Positions 1-6,994 of a DNA stretch of 34,378 nucleotides are shown here, piece after piece. The notes beneath the pieces were generated by a model that saw only the letters and a list, made by a program, of their open reading frames with translations, searched no databases and was not told the origin of the DNA. Position numbers and translations under genes: made by a program. The stretch's first letter is position 1. Every line of letters begins with the position of its first letter. Source of the DNA: Bacteroidota bacterium (lineage in GTDB: Bacteria > Bacteroidota > Bacteroidia > Sphingobacteriales > Sphingobacteriaceae); the NCBI GenBank assembly GCA_013287375.1, contig JABDDX010000021.1, forward strand, positions 1-34,378, read 5' to 3'.

Positions 1-1045
1 TTTGATTTTTTTCGGTACCCGTACTTAAATTAAAAGAGTTGGTTTCAGTAACACCAGTATTAAAAAAATCGGCAATGTTATAATTAGGTGTTCCTGCCGG
101 CTGGGCTGCGCCCCATGAATTAACTGATGTGCTACTTGTAACACCCGCATCCCCAGCACCGTATTCGTTTTGCAGTTTAGGCAAAAGTACCGGTTTATCA
201 AAAGTAGTATTTGAATTTAGGCTGATCGTTGTTTTTCCTTCCTTACCTTTTTTGGTAGTGATGAGTATAACACCATTGGCTGCCTGGCTTCCGTATAATG
301 CTGATGCTGACGCGCCCTTTAAAACGCTGATGCTTTCGATATCATCAGGATTGATGTTAGCGATACCATCACCGCCATCGCCACCGTATGAGAACACACC
401 GGTTGGCTGGGTGCTGGAAAGTGCTTGCAGTGGTACACCATCTATTACATACAGTACGTTATTACTACCGTAAATAGATTTGCTACCCCTTAAAACAACT
501 TTTGTTGAACCGCCTGCGCCTGATGAACTCTGGGTGATTTGTAAGCCTGATACTTTACCAGAAAGGCTGTTAACAAAACTTGGGTCTTTGGCAACCTCTA
601 GCTCTTTCCCGCTAACTGTTTGTTGGTCGTAGCTTAATGATGCCTGGCTTTTTTTGATACCCAATGCTGTTACAACAACTTCATTAAGGCTTTTGGCATC
701 AGGAGCCAGTGTAATATCAAAGTTGGTATTGTTGCCTACCGTAATTATTTTGGTTAAATAGCCTACATAACTAACAACCAAAACATCGCCCGGGTTCGCG
801 TTTAATTTAAACTTTCCGTTTATATCGGTTTGGGTACCGGTTGTGGTTCCTTTTATTAAAACGGTTACACCTGGTAGGGCGGCGCCTGTTTCGTCTTTCA
901 CAATACCCGTAATAGGGGCTTGTGCTTTTATGCTGCGGCTTGCGCCGGTAATGGTAATGTTGGCCTTGTTAGCTGCATTTGGATGGCTGCTTGCCCCCAT
1001 AGCAATACATGGCACTAATAATATTAGTGGTAATATTTTTTTCAT
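1..1045 (-). CDS. SusC/RagA-family TonB-linked outer-membrane receptor, N-terminal part (runs off left edge)
   Basis: The minus strand reads open from an ATG at 1045 to the window edge, about 348 codons, so the C-terminal beta-barrel is outside. The start MKKILPLILL gives a signal peptide (about residues 1-27). It is followed by a carboxypeptidase-regulatory-like beta-sandwich (about 45-115, with GVTVLIKGTTTGTQTDINGK and VVSYVGYLT) and a TonB plug domain (about 140-230, with GKVSGLQI, VVLRG and VLYVIDGVPL). These are hallmarks of SusC/RagA receptors, which take up glycans or peptides together with a SusD lipoprotein. A SusD gene would be expected just beyond the left edge. The gene lies 39 bp after a ROK regulator on the same strand with no obvious promoter in the gap, so co-transcription is likely. 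The ligand cannot be told from this part. Confidence 0.95.
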   Translation of the reverse strand, partial: MKKILPLILLVPCIAMGASSHPNAANKANITITGASRSIKAQAPITGIVKDETGAALPGVTVLIKGTTTGTQTDINGKFKLNANPGDVLVVSYVGYLTKIITVGNNTNFDITLAPDAKSLNEVVVTALGIKKSQASLSYDQQTVSGKELEVAKDPSFVNSLSGKVSGLQITQSSSGAGGSTKVVLRGSKSIYGSNNVLYVIDGVPLQALSSTQPTGVFSYGGDGGDGIANINPDDIESISVLKGASASALYGSQAANGVILITTKKGKEGKTTISLNSNTTFDKPVLLPKLQNEYGAGDAGVTSSTSVNSWGAAQPAGTPNYNIADFFNTGVTETNSFNLSTGTEKNQ

Positions 1046-1084
1046 GATGATTGAATTAGTTTAGTGTAAATGAGTTGGGTGGGT

Positions 1085-2332
1085 TTAGTTTTTGCTTGTT
1101 TTTTCCATGCTTAATTGTTTAGTGGTGATTGATTGGTTTTTATTGTCTTTATCGAAATTCTCCATAACCAGTACCGCCGTACCAATGAGTTCGGCGTTAA
1201 AGCCCAGGGCAGAAATTAGTAGTTCGGTGCTGCTAACCAGCCTTGGTATGCAATATTTGGTGAGCGCCTGCTGAATAGGGGCAAGCAATAATTTACCCAC
1301 TATGGCCCCACGGCCACTTAATACAATGCTTTCGGGGTTCATGATGTGGATGAGGATAGCCAGGGCCTTGCCAATTTTATATCCGGCATCTGATAATAAT
1401 TCAATAGCAAACTGATCGCCATTATTGGCGGCCTCCATAATGGCGTTGCCTACTACTTTGTAAGGATCTTTATCAGTATGTTTTAAGCTGGATATGTGCC
1501 CGTCTTTTATTCCCTGAATGGCTTTTTCGGCTACTACCAGCATTGATGCTTCGGCTTCAAGGCAACCGCGTTTACCGCAGGTACATAAAGCGCCATCATC
1601 AAAAAGGGGGATATGACTGAATTCTCCCGCAAAACCGCTGTTGCCGCGATATAATTCGCCATTTACAATCATACCTAAACCAATTCCCCAGCCCAGGTTG
1701 ATCACCATTACATCCCTGTGGTTTTTAGCGATACCGAATTTTTGCTCAGCAATAGCTATTAAACTGGAATCATTTGCGATGTAAACAGGTGCCCCGGTTT
1801 TTTCCGCGATTAATTCGGTTAAGCTTTGCCCGGCCGAATCCAGGTAAGTATAGTTGAAGCCTTTTGCAGAATCAATAAACCCGGGCATGCCAATACCTAT
1901 GCCTACTATTTTATTCCTGGCTACGCCAGATGCATCTATATAATCATTAATATACTCAATCAGTAAGGGCAGGGCTTTGGGGTTATTGAATAGCTTAAGC
2001 TCCGTCATCACCGTTTCTGCTATGGGGTTATTATGCAGATCAAGCATCTGGATGCGGGTAGATAGCTGATCCATAGCTACGGTAACAATATACATGGCCG
2101 AAGGCTGTAAACAATACATCAGCGGGCGGCGGCCACCGCTTGACGGTGCGTAACCTTGCTCCATTACGAAACCTTCTTCAATTAATTCACTAATCGCTTT
2201 TGAAACAGATGGTACGCTTTTTTCTAAAACTTCGCTCAGATCGGCGCAAGATAAAGCCTTGTCAAAATAAAGACGCTTAATAATTGAGTTCTTTAATTCG
2301 GCGCTTTTGACAATCCTGGTTTTTAATTCCAT
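1085..2332 (-). CDS. ROK-family transcriptional regulator (NagC/XylR type)
   Basis: This 415-residue protein has an N-terminal winged helix-turn-helix (about 12-60, with SCADLSEVLEKSVPSVSKAI). It is followed by a ROK sugar-kinase-like fold: IVGIGIGMPGFID at 142-154, IANDSS at 185-190, GEFSH at 236-240 and the zinc motif CTCGKRGCLE at 250-259. The Cys-x-Cys-Gly-x2-Gly-Cys cluster and His240 are the usual ROK metal ligands. The N-terminal DNA-binding domain marks it as a repressor or activator of the NagC/XylR/Mlc group rather than a free sugar kinase. These regulators respond to a sugar or sugar phosphate. It is the first gene of the unit that continues into the SusC-like receptor, so it probably controls that uptake locus and its own expression. 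The inducing sugar is not evident. Confidence 0.93.
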   Translation of the reverse strand: MELKTRIVKSAELKNSIIKRLYFDKALSCADLSEVLEKSVPSVSKAISELIEEGFVMEQGYAPSSGGRRPLMYCLQPSAMYIVTVAMDQLSTRIQMLDLHNNPIAETVMTELKLFNNPKALPLLIEYINDYIDASGVARNKIVGIGIGMPGFIDSAKGFNYTYLDSAGQSLTELIAEKTGAPVYIANDSSLIAIAEQKFGIAKNHRDVMVINLGWGIGLGMIVNGELYRGNSGFAGEFSHIPLFDDGALCTCGKRGCLEAEASMLVVAEKAIQGIKDGHISSLKHTDKDPYKVVGNAIMEAANNGDQFAIELLSDAGYKIGKALAILIHIMNPESIVLSGRGAIVGKLLLAPIQQALTKYCIPRLVSSTELLISALGFNAELIGTAVLVMENFDKDNKNQSITTKQLSMEKTSKN

Positions 2333-2361
2333 TGTAAATAATAATTGGCAAGTCAGATGAA

Positions 2362-2393
2362 CAAACTTAATAAATTCCCACCCAAAAAAACAA
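2362..2393 (-). promoter_or_regulatory. Bacteroidota-type promoter of the ROK regulator
   Basis: On the minus strand, TAAGTTTG (2369-2362) matches the TAnnTTTG -7 consensus. A TTG (2393-2391) lies 21 nt upstream, in the -33 position. The start codon at 2332 is 29 nt downstream. The rest of the 2333-2503 gap is AT-rich and shows no gene. Confidence 0.6.
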
Positions 2394-2503
2394 GCACTTT
2401 TTAAAAAAATTTAAAAAGTATGTTGAGTTAATGCAGGCTTGGTATCATTTAAATTAACACTATAATTTATAAATTTATAAGTAAATACCTTATATGCAGA
2501 TGC

Positions 2504-3616
2504 TTATAAAGTAAATAGCTTTAATTGGTCGCTTGGCTTTTCGATAGTTGGCTTACCAGGTATGTATCCGAAATTTGACAAGGAGATTCCCAGTAGTCTT
2601 ATTTTTTTATCCTGTGGATTGGTGGCTGCTAATAACTGTTTTGCCGCAGTGCTTATAGTCTCTAAATCAGCAACAGGTGATAGGAATGATTTGTTGCGGG
2701 TGATTTGTTTAAAATCGTTGTATTTAATTTTTAAGGTGATGGTTCGGCCTTTTAGATTATAGCGCTGCAGGCGATCAGCAACCAGTTTTGCAATCTTGTC
2801 CAGCTTAGTTTCCATCTCTTCAATAGTAGTTAGGTCATAAGCAAAAGTGTCTTCTGCGCCTGATGATTTGGTTTCGCGATGGGGTTGTACTTCACGATCA
2901 TCAACCCCTCTTACTATCTGATAATAGAATCTGCCGGGTTTACCAAAATGCCGTACTATTTCATCATGCGTTAATTTTTTAAGATCGGCCCCGAGGTGCA
3001 AGCCCAGATTTTTCATTTTTTGGGCGGTAACTTTACCTACGCCATAAAATTTCTCAACCGGTAGTTTTTCCATGAAGGATTCGATGGAGGAGGGGCCAAT
3101 AAAAGTTAATCCATCCGGTTTGTTGATATCTGAAGCGATTTTGGCCACAAATTTATTGATAGATACCCCGGCAGATGCGGTTAGCTGTAATTCATCCTTA
3201 ATAGCCTGCTTTATTTGTTTGGCAATTTCAATGGCTGAACCAATGTTTAATTTATCGCTGGTTACATCAAGGTAGGCTTCGTCTAACGAGAGCGGTTCTA
3301 TCAGATCGGTATACCGGCTGAATATTTCGCGGATGCGTTGTGAGGCTTCTTTATATGCCGGGAACCTGGGGCGAACAAATATAGCGTGCGGACAAAGCTG
3401 CAAAGCCTGCTTGGATGACATTGCCGAGCGGATACCGAATTTTCGGGCCTCGTAGCTTGCAGTGGCTACTACCCCACCACGACCTTCGGGCAGGCCGCCA
3501 ACTACTAATGGTTTGCCGCGTAATTCCGGGTCATCACGCTGCTCAACCGACGCGTAGAAGGCATCCATATCAATATGGATGATCTTTCGGTGGGATGGCT
3601 GCGGTGGCGTTTCCAT
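2504..3616 (-). CDS. dinB: DNA polymerase IV (Y-family translesion polymerase)
   Basis: This 370-residue protein has the full Y-family layout. The first catalytic site is IHIDMDAFYASVE, with Asp16 and Asp18; the second is SLDEAYLD, with Asp112 and Glu113. The steric gate that excludes ribonucleotides is Tyr21 by alignment with Phe13 of E. coli DinB. Helix-hairpin-helix thumb residues (VEKFYGVGKVTAQKM) and a little-finger domain (about 240-350) follow. The C-terminus carries QLKLF (364-368), a typical beta-clamp-binding pentapeptide, so the polymerase can be recruited to stalled forks. It performs error-prone bypass of damaged bases. It is a single-gene unit between the ROK regulator and the AHSA1 gene, both on the same strand. 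No LexA-like box was recognised in front of it. Confidence 0.97.
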   Translation of the reverse strand: METPPQPSHRKIIHIDMDAFYASVEQRDDPELRGKPLVVGGLPEGRGGVVATASYEARKFGIRSAMSSKQALQLCPHAIFVRPRFPAYKEASQRIREIFSRYTDLIEPLSLDEAYLDVTSDKLNIGSAIEIAKQIKQAIKDELQLTASAGVSINKFVAKIASDINKPDGLTFIGPSSIESFMEKLPVEKFYGVGKVTAQKMKNLGLHLGADLKKLTHDEIVRHFGKPGRFYYQIVRGVDDREVQPHRETKSSGAEDTFAYDLTTIEEMETKLDKIAKLVADRLQRYNLKGRTITLKIKYNDFKQITRNKSFLSPVADLETISTAAKQLLAATNPQDKKIRLLGISLSNFGYIPGKPTIEKPSDQLKLFTL

Positions 3617-3621
3617 ATATA

Positions 3622-3629
3622 CAAATATA
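3622..3629 (-). promoter_or_regulatory. -7 box of dinB, very close to its start codon
   Basis: TATATTTG on the minus strand matches TAnnTTTG. Only 5 nt separate it from the ATG at 3616, so the transcript would have almost no leader, or the true start is further in. No well-spaced -33 TTG is seen. Confidence 0.5.
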
Positions 3630-3635
3630 CTCTAC

Positions 3636-3675
3636 CCAAAAACAAAAAGGATGCTACATTATGCATGTAGCATCC
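3636..3675 (-). terminator. Rho-independent terminator of the ArsR-AHSA1 unit
   Basis: A perfect 10-bp stem (3649-3658 with 3666-3675) has a 7-nt loop. On the minus strand it is followed by CCTTTTTGTTTTTGG. It ends the minus-strand ArsR-AHSA1 transcript just before the dinB promoter. Confidence 0.8.
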
Positions 3676-3699
3676 CCTAAGTTAAATATATAAATAAGC

Positions 3700-3741
3700 T
3701 TATGCAAGCAAGTCGTCAAGGTTATTAAGCCTCGTGTTGTG
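3700..3741 (-). pseudogene. Possible remnant of a second AHSA1-type C-terminus
   Basis: The minus strand encodes RLNNLDDLLA followed by a stop. This closely resembles the last residues of the intact neighbouring AHSA1 protein (GLGNLDELLAEA, stop). It lies between that gene and the shared terminator, separated from the gene by a palindromic repeat at 3759-3839. It may be the tail of a lost tandem paralogue, or the original 3' end displaced by the repeat. The match is only about ten residues, so chance is possible. Confidence 0.3.
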
Positions 3742-3758
3742 CATTTTGTTCACCAATT

Positions 3759-3839
3759 TGTCATTGCGAGGAACGAAGCAATCGCACGTAGAAAAGCGGC
3801 TTCGTAAAGTTCGCGATTGCTTCGTTCCTCGCAATGACA
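3759..3839. repeat. Palindromic repeat, family A (27-bp perfect arms)
   Basis: The left arm 3759-3785 (TGTCATTGCGAGGAACGAAG...) is the exact reverse complement of 3813-3839, with a 27-nt loop. It lies in the 3' flank of the AHSA1 gene. The arm ends (TGTCATT / AATGACA) are shared with the other family A elements in this window. Confidence 0.9.
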
Positions 3840-3853
3840 TGGTGGAGAGTTTG

Positions 3854-4345
3854 CTATGCTTCTGCAAGTAATTCATCAAGATTGCCCAAGCCCATGCTAA
3901 AGCCGCCTTCAAAGCCCATCGCAAGGATATTTTCAAAGATGGCTACATCATCAAAAGTGAGATCAACTTCAACTCTTGTACCACTTTCAGTGGCATAAAA
4001 TTGATTGTGCCAGTGCATACCGGTATAATCGCTTGGCGTATTTCCATCTTCATCACAAAACTTAGTGGTAAGTTTAAAGCTCTGCGTAGGTGTTATCGTT
4101 TCAAAATCAGACCTGCTCCAATGCTTTTCGCCTTCGGGCCCTGCCATATAATAAAGCCAGACACCACCTTCAGTAAAACTGTACGATTTGGTTACGACTT
4201 TCCATGGTTTTGGTGCCCACCATTTATCAAGTAAGTCGCTTTCTGTCCACGCTGCCCATACCTTTTCAACAGGTGCAGCAAATTCCCGGGTAACATGTAG
4301 CTTTTTATTAGCTAAATCTTTGGTAAATACTGTTTTGTTAGTCAT
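3854..4345 (-). CDS. AHSA1 / SRPBCC-domain protein
   Basis: The 163-residue protein begins, after a short lead, with LHVTREFAAPVEKVWAAWTESDLLDKWWAPKPW, the signature of the AHSA1-like START/SRPBCC fold. It continues with the typical TGMHWHNQF and FEGGFSMGLGNLDELL C-terminal helix. The fold forms a deep hydrophobic ligand cavity; the ligand is unknown. The gene starts 7 bp after the ArsR repressor gene on the same strand. That pairing is very common and usually means that the repressor and the SRPBCC protein form one self-regulated operon. No signal peptide, so cytoplasmic. Confidence 0.92.
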   Translation of the reverse strand: MTNKTVFTKDLANKKLHVTREFAAPVEKVWAAWTESDLLDKWWAPKPWKVVTKSYSFTEGGVWLYYMAGPEGEKHWSRSDFETITPTQSFKLTTKFCDEDGNTPSDYTGMHWHNQFYATESGTRVEVDLTFDDVAIFENILAMGFEGGFSMGLGNLDELLAEA

Positions 4346-4352
4346 GATTATT

Positions 4353-4661
4353 TTATTTAATATTATTTAGTAAGTTATCTAATTGATTAAATCGATCATC
4401 CCACATTTTGCGGAAATCCTCGAGCCATTTGTCTATTTCTTTCATTTTTTCAAAGTTTATATGGTAATAGATCTCGCGTCCGGATTGCCGTTGCGTTACC
4501 GCTTCGCATTCCGTTAATATTTGAATATGTTTTGATACTGCCTGGCGTGTGCTGTCGAAATGTTCGGCAATAGCATTGGGCGTCATGGCTTGTAAGGCTA
4601 TCAGGGCAAGGATAGCCCGGCGGGTCGGATCGGCAATGGCCTGAAATATGTCTCTTCTCAT
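4353..4661 (-). CDS. ArsR-family winged-helix repressor
   Basis: This 102-residue protein opens with [20 protein letters not shown], the standard start of the ArsR subgroup linked to SRPBCC genes. The recognition helix is about residues 38-49 ([12 protein letters not shown]), and the wing includes [13 protein letters not shown]. It lacks the cysteine pairs of metal-sensing ArsR proteins (Cys52 is the only cysteine), so metal sensing is unlikely. It is the first gene of the ArsR-AHSA1 operon. An excellent palindrome lies at 4665-4686, directly in front of its start and over its promoter, consistent with autorepression. Confidence 0.93.
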   Translation of the reverse strand: MRRDIFQAIADPTRRAILALIALQAMTPNAIAEHFDSTRQAVSKHIQILTECEAVTQRQSGREIYYHINFEKMKEIDKWLEDFRKMWDDRFNQLDNLLNNIK

Positions 4662-4664
4662 TTA

Positions 4665-4686
4665 TTTGCAACTATATGGTTGCAAA
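4665..4686. promoter_or_regulatory. Palindromic operator for the ArsR repressor
   Basis: TTTGCAA-N8-TTGCAAA forms an inverted repeat of 22 bp whose inner bases are also largely symmetric. It lies 4 bp before the arsR-type start codon and overlaps the -7 box. A weaker related half-site (TTGCGCAAA) lies at 4706-4714. Binding by the neighbouring ArsR protein is inferred from position and symmetry. Confidence 0.7.
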
Positions 4687-4690
4687 TATA
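4683..4690 (-). promoter_or_regulatory. -7 box of the ArsR-AHSA1 operon
   Basis: TATATTTG on the minus strand matches TAnnTTTG. It overlaps the operator palindrome by 4 bp and lies 21 nt before the start codon at 4661. Confidence 0.6.
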
Positions 4691-4741
4691 AATGCAATTA
4701 TTCGGTTGCGCAAATTTAATCTGTTTTTTGTTGTGGGTTTT

Positions 4742-4749
4742 TATCTTTG
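4742..4749 (+). promoter_or_regulatory. -7 box of the csaA-SdpI-tadA operon
   Basis: TATCTTTG matches TAnnTTTG. Only 4 nt separate it from the ATG at 4754, so a leaderless or nearly leaderless transcript is predicted. This supports 4754 over the in-frame ATG at 4676, which lies upstream of the promoter and inside the ArsR operator. Confidence 0.55.
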
Positions 4750-4753
4750 CTAT

Positions 4754-5089
4754 ATGGAACTCATCACCTGGCATGATTTTGAAAAAGTAGAATTGCGTGT
4801 TGGCACTATTTTAGAAGTTGCTGATTTTCCGGAAGCGCGCAAACCTGCTTACAAGGTTAAGGTTGACTTCGGCGAACTGGGCATTAAGTGGTCAAGCGCG
4901 CAGATCACAAAGCATTATACCAAAGAGGAATTGGTAGGAAAACAGATTATGGGGGTGGTTAACTTCCCCAAAAAACAGATCGCGAATTTTATGTCGGAGT
5001 TTTTGGTAACCGGCCTGGCCGACGAGAATGGTGATATAGTATTAGCGGCAATTGATAAACTTGTGCCTAACGGCAGTAAATTAATATAG
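4754..5089 (+). CDS. csaA: CsaA-like tRNA-binding-domain protein
   Basis: From the ATG at 4754 the protein is 111 residues and matches the CsaA family end to end: FEKVELRVGTI, FPEARKPAYKVKVDFG, KWSSAQIT, ELVGKQIMGVVNFP and FMSEFLVTGL. This is a stand-alone EMAP-II/Trbp111-type OB fold that binds tRNA as a homodimer. In Bacillus, CsaA was described as having chaperone or export-related activity. An in-frame ATG at 4676 would add 26 residues, but it lies before the -7 box, and family members start at the MELITWHDF region. The next gene follows its stop codon directly. Confidence 0.93.
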   Translation: MELITWHDFEKVELRVGTILEVADFPEARKPAYKVKVDFGELGIKWSSAQITKHYTKEELVGKQIMGVVNFPKKQIANFMSEFLVTGLADENGDIVLAAIDKLVPNGSKLI

Positions 5090-5482
5090 ATGAATTATTA
5101 TTTGAGCTTTTTTATCGGTCCGCAACTAATTGGCGTATTGTTTATTGTGATTGGCTTGTTGCAGCGTTATCTGCCGCCAAAAAAAATAAATCGCTGGTAT
5201 GGTTACCGTACGCAAAATGCCCGCATTGACCAGGAAACCTGGGATGCAGGAAACAGATACTCCGCTATTTACATGATAAGGCTTGGGTTATTATACTACA
5301 TAATTGGGTTTGTAATAAACGCGGTAACTGTATTATATGTTACGGATTATGATAAGCAAACCATGATAAAATATGTGCTGTTATTTGGCGGGGCGATGGG
5401 TATAGGCATATTATCAACCATGGCTACTGAGAAATACCTGGCAAACAAATTCAAAAATAAGATTAAGAAGAGGCGGAAATGA
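5090..5482 (+). CDS. SdpI-family small membrane protein
   Basis: This 130-residue protein has three predicted membrane segments (about 8-25, 62-82 and 92-110). The conserved stretch INRWYGYRTQNARIDQETWDAGNRYSA resembles the SdpI C-terminal family (N-x-W/F-G-x-R-T, then a Trp and Asn-Arg). SdpI in Bacillus gives immunity to the SDP toxin, but most family members have no known function. The start abuts the csaA stop and its end overlaps the tadA start by 4 bp (ATGA), so the three genes are translationally coupled. The basic C-terminus (KNKIKKRRK) should face the cytoplasm. Confidence 0.75.
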   Translation: MNYYLSFFIGPQLIGVLFIVIGLLQRYLPPKKINRWYGYRTQNARIDQETWDAGNRYSAIYMIRLGLLYYIIGFVINAVTVLYVTDYDKQTMIKYVLLFGGAMGIGILSTMATEKYLANKFKNKIKKRRK

Positions 5483-5949
5483 GGTATGTAAGTTTTGAGA
5501 ATGAACCCGCGGCTATGTCGCCGGATGAGTTTTTCATGAATGAAGCGATCAAAGAGGCAAAACTAGCGCTGGCGGAGGATGAAATACCTATTGGCGCTGT
5601 AGTTGTTTGCAAAGGGAAGATAATAGGCCGAGGGCATAATCTTACTGAGCGTTTGACTGATGTATCGGCCCATGCGGAGATGCAGGCGCTTACTGCCGCG
5701 GCTAATTATATGGGCGGTAAATATTTAAAGGAATGTATTTTATATGTAACCATGGAGCCCTGCGTAATGTGCGCGGGTGCAGCTTATTGGTTTCAGTTGG
5801 GCGGGATAGTTTTTGGCGCTTATGATACCAAGTTGGGTTTCGGCAGGCTGAATCAAAAAATTACTCACCCTAAAACGGTTATTACCGGTGGGATAAAAGA
5901 GAATGAGTGCTCGGAGCTGGTGAAGGAGTTTTTTAGGAAGAAGAGGTAG
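5479..5949 (+). CDS. tadA: tRNA-specific adenosine deaminase (TadA-like nucleoside deaminase)
   Basis: This 156-residue cytidine-deaminase-fold protein has HAE at 65-67 (zinc His65, proton-shuttle Glu67) and PCVMC at 94-98 (zinc Cys95 and Cys98). It also has the flanking EIPIGAVVV and TMEPCVMCAGA expected for TadA, which converts adenosine 34 to inosine in tRNA-Arg. A second possible start is the ATG at 5515 (MSPDEFFMNEA); the upstream start overlapping the SdpI-like gene by ATGA was kept. A generic guanine or cytosine deaminase is the alternative, but length and motif spacing favour TadA. Confidence 0.88.
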   Translation: MRYVSFENEPAAMSPDEFFMNEAIKEAKLALAEDEIPIGAVVVCKGKIIGRGHNLTERLTDVSAHAEMQALTAAANYMGGKYLKECILYVTMEPCVMCAGAAYWFQLGGIVFGAYDTKLGFGRLNQKITHPKTVITGGIKENECSELVKEFFRKKR

Positions 5950-6044
5950 GGTGTAGTTGATGGTTCATAGATCATAGATAAAAGTTTGGGGTTGTGCGAT
6001 TCCTTCCTTGCGGAAGGAGGAGGAAGGGGTTAAGTGGGCTTGGG

Positions 6045-6068
6045 TTTGTTGGTGACAACACCAACAAA
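6045..6068. repeat. Short perfect hairpin before the DUF3592-like gene
   Basis: TTTGTTGGTG-ACAA-CACCAACAAA is a perfect 10-bp stem with a 4-nt loop. A related sequence, sharing TGTTGTCACCAA, occurs in the opposite orientation at about 6593-6612 beyond the downstream gene. The rest of the 5950-6104 gap contains only a small CCTTCC/GGAAGG hairpin. Confidence 0.7.
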
Positions 6069-6104
6069 GGCGAAAAACAAAATCGAATAAAGAGGACGCT
6101 ATAA

Positions 6105-6551
6105 ATGATAACGCATATTTTAAAGAATAAGCAAACTCTATTTTTATTGATAATTGAAGTATTATTAGGTATTTTGGGAATATTGGCTATAGCGGATGAT
6201 GTGTTTTTTTTAGTTACAAAGAAAGAGGCGCAAGCAGAAATAATTAAAATTGAAAAATTAAAATTACCAGACCCTTATAAGGTAACCTTAACTTATTTTA
6301 ATGAATATGAAAATAAAAGCGTTACGACTCATATTAATGATATTGACGGTTTATATGGTCAGAAACTAATTCCGAAAAACTATATAAGTATTTATTATAG
6401 AGCTTATTTTGCAAAAGAAGTTAATTTTAGTGATTACAAACATCCTAATATTGGAACTGTAACTATATTAGTTATTTTTCTATTCATAATGCTACTGGCT
6501 ATTTATTTTTCTTGGAAAGAATTCAAACCTACTAATATAACCAATCTCTAA
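6105..6551 (+). CDS. Small two-TM membrane protein, DUF3592-like
   Basis: This 148-residue protein has a membrane segment at about 12-37, an extracytoplasmic beta-rich stretch of about 75 residues and a second membrane segment at about 116-137. The middle part (AEIIKIEKLKLPDPYKVTLTYFNEYENK, later YGQKLIPKNYISIYYRAYFA) resembles DUF3592 proteins. The function is not known. The gene is clearly more AT-rich than its neighbours and is flanked by inverted copies of a short repeat, suggesting recent acquisition. It converges on the MACPF lipoprotein gene across a repeat-filled gap; there is no direct evidence that the two work together. Confidence 0.7.
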   Translation: MITHILKNKQTLFLLIIEVLLGILGILAIADDVFFLVTKKEAQAEIIKIEKLKLPDPYKVTLTYFNEYENKSVTTHINDIDGLYGQKLIPKNYISIYYRAYFAKEVNFSDYKHPNIGTVTILVIFLFIMLLAIYFSWKEFKPTNITNL

Positions 6552-6994
6552 TCTTTAGTCTCCATAGATTCTCGAATAGGTTTCTCCGTTCAGGCTTTCG
6601 TTGTGTTGTCACCAAAAAACGATACTCTGCGTTAGCGATAGCAGTGTATACCGGCCCCGAGCTTAATGCCTGTAGGCATATGAACGAATAGCGCGGGCCG
6701 GAGGTAACGCCCAATATCTTGCGCTCCGTTTACTCACCCCGACTGCGCTACGCTTGTCGACCCTCTCTCCGTCTGCGACGCATAGAGGGTAAACTACAAC
6801 CAAAATTTTATTCCCTCTTTCCTGCTTGCGGAAGAGAGGGCAGGTTGAGCGGCTGAGCGAAAACCGGGTGAGTTGAAATACTAATCGGAGCACCCTATTT
6901 ACTCATTCCGAATGCGCTGCGCGACAAAGAGGGTGAAAACAAAATATCGCCAGTTCAAGTGGGAACACTTGAACTGGCAATAGGAGGATAGGGT
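6552..6994. other. Repeat-rich gap between convergent genes; no gene recognised
   Basis: This 443-bp stretch is richer in GC than its flanks and made of repeat debris. It contains a copy of the TGTTGTCACCAA repeat (about 6593-6612), paired ACCCTCT/AGAGGGT segments (about 6762-6790) and a CCCTCTTTCC...GGAAGAGAGGG hairpin (about 6812-6840). The MACPF-gene terminator lies at its right end. Short open frames here have no recognisable product. Confidence 0.6.
6941..6978 (-). terminator. Terminator of the MACPF lipoprotein gene
   Basis: A perfect 13-bp stem (6949-6961 with 6966-6978) with a GGAA loop lies 16 bp past the stop codon. On the minus strand it is followed by GATATTTTGTTTTC. Confidence 0.85.

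Noticed and set aside
129..1064. Open frames on the plus strand over the SusC-like gene
   Set aside because: They are antisense shadows of the minus-strand receptor, whose signal peptide, regulatory-like domain and plug are all clear.
2504..3616. Link between DNA polymerase IV (dinB) and the DinB-fold gene at 12556
   Set aside because: They share only a historical name; folds and functions are unrelated.
3700..3936. Open frame reading through the palindrome after the AHSA1 gene
   Set aside because: Most of it is an alternate-frame shadow of the AHSA1 gene and the repeat; only its last ten codons are of interest and are reported as a possible remnant.
4676..4753. Longer csaA start at 4676
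   Set aside because: The start lies inside the ArsR operator and upstream of the -7 box at 4742-4749; the CsaA family begins near the ATG at 4754.
6663..6893. Open frame on the minus strand in the repeat-rich gap
   Set aside because: Its sequence is made of repeat debris with inverted segments and has no recognisable domain.
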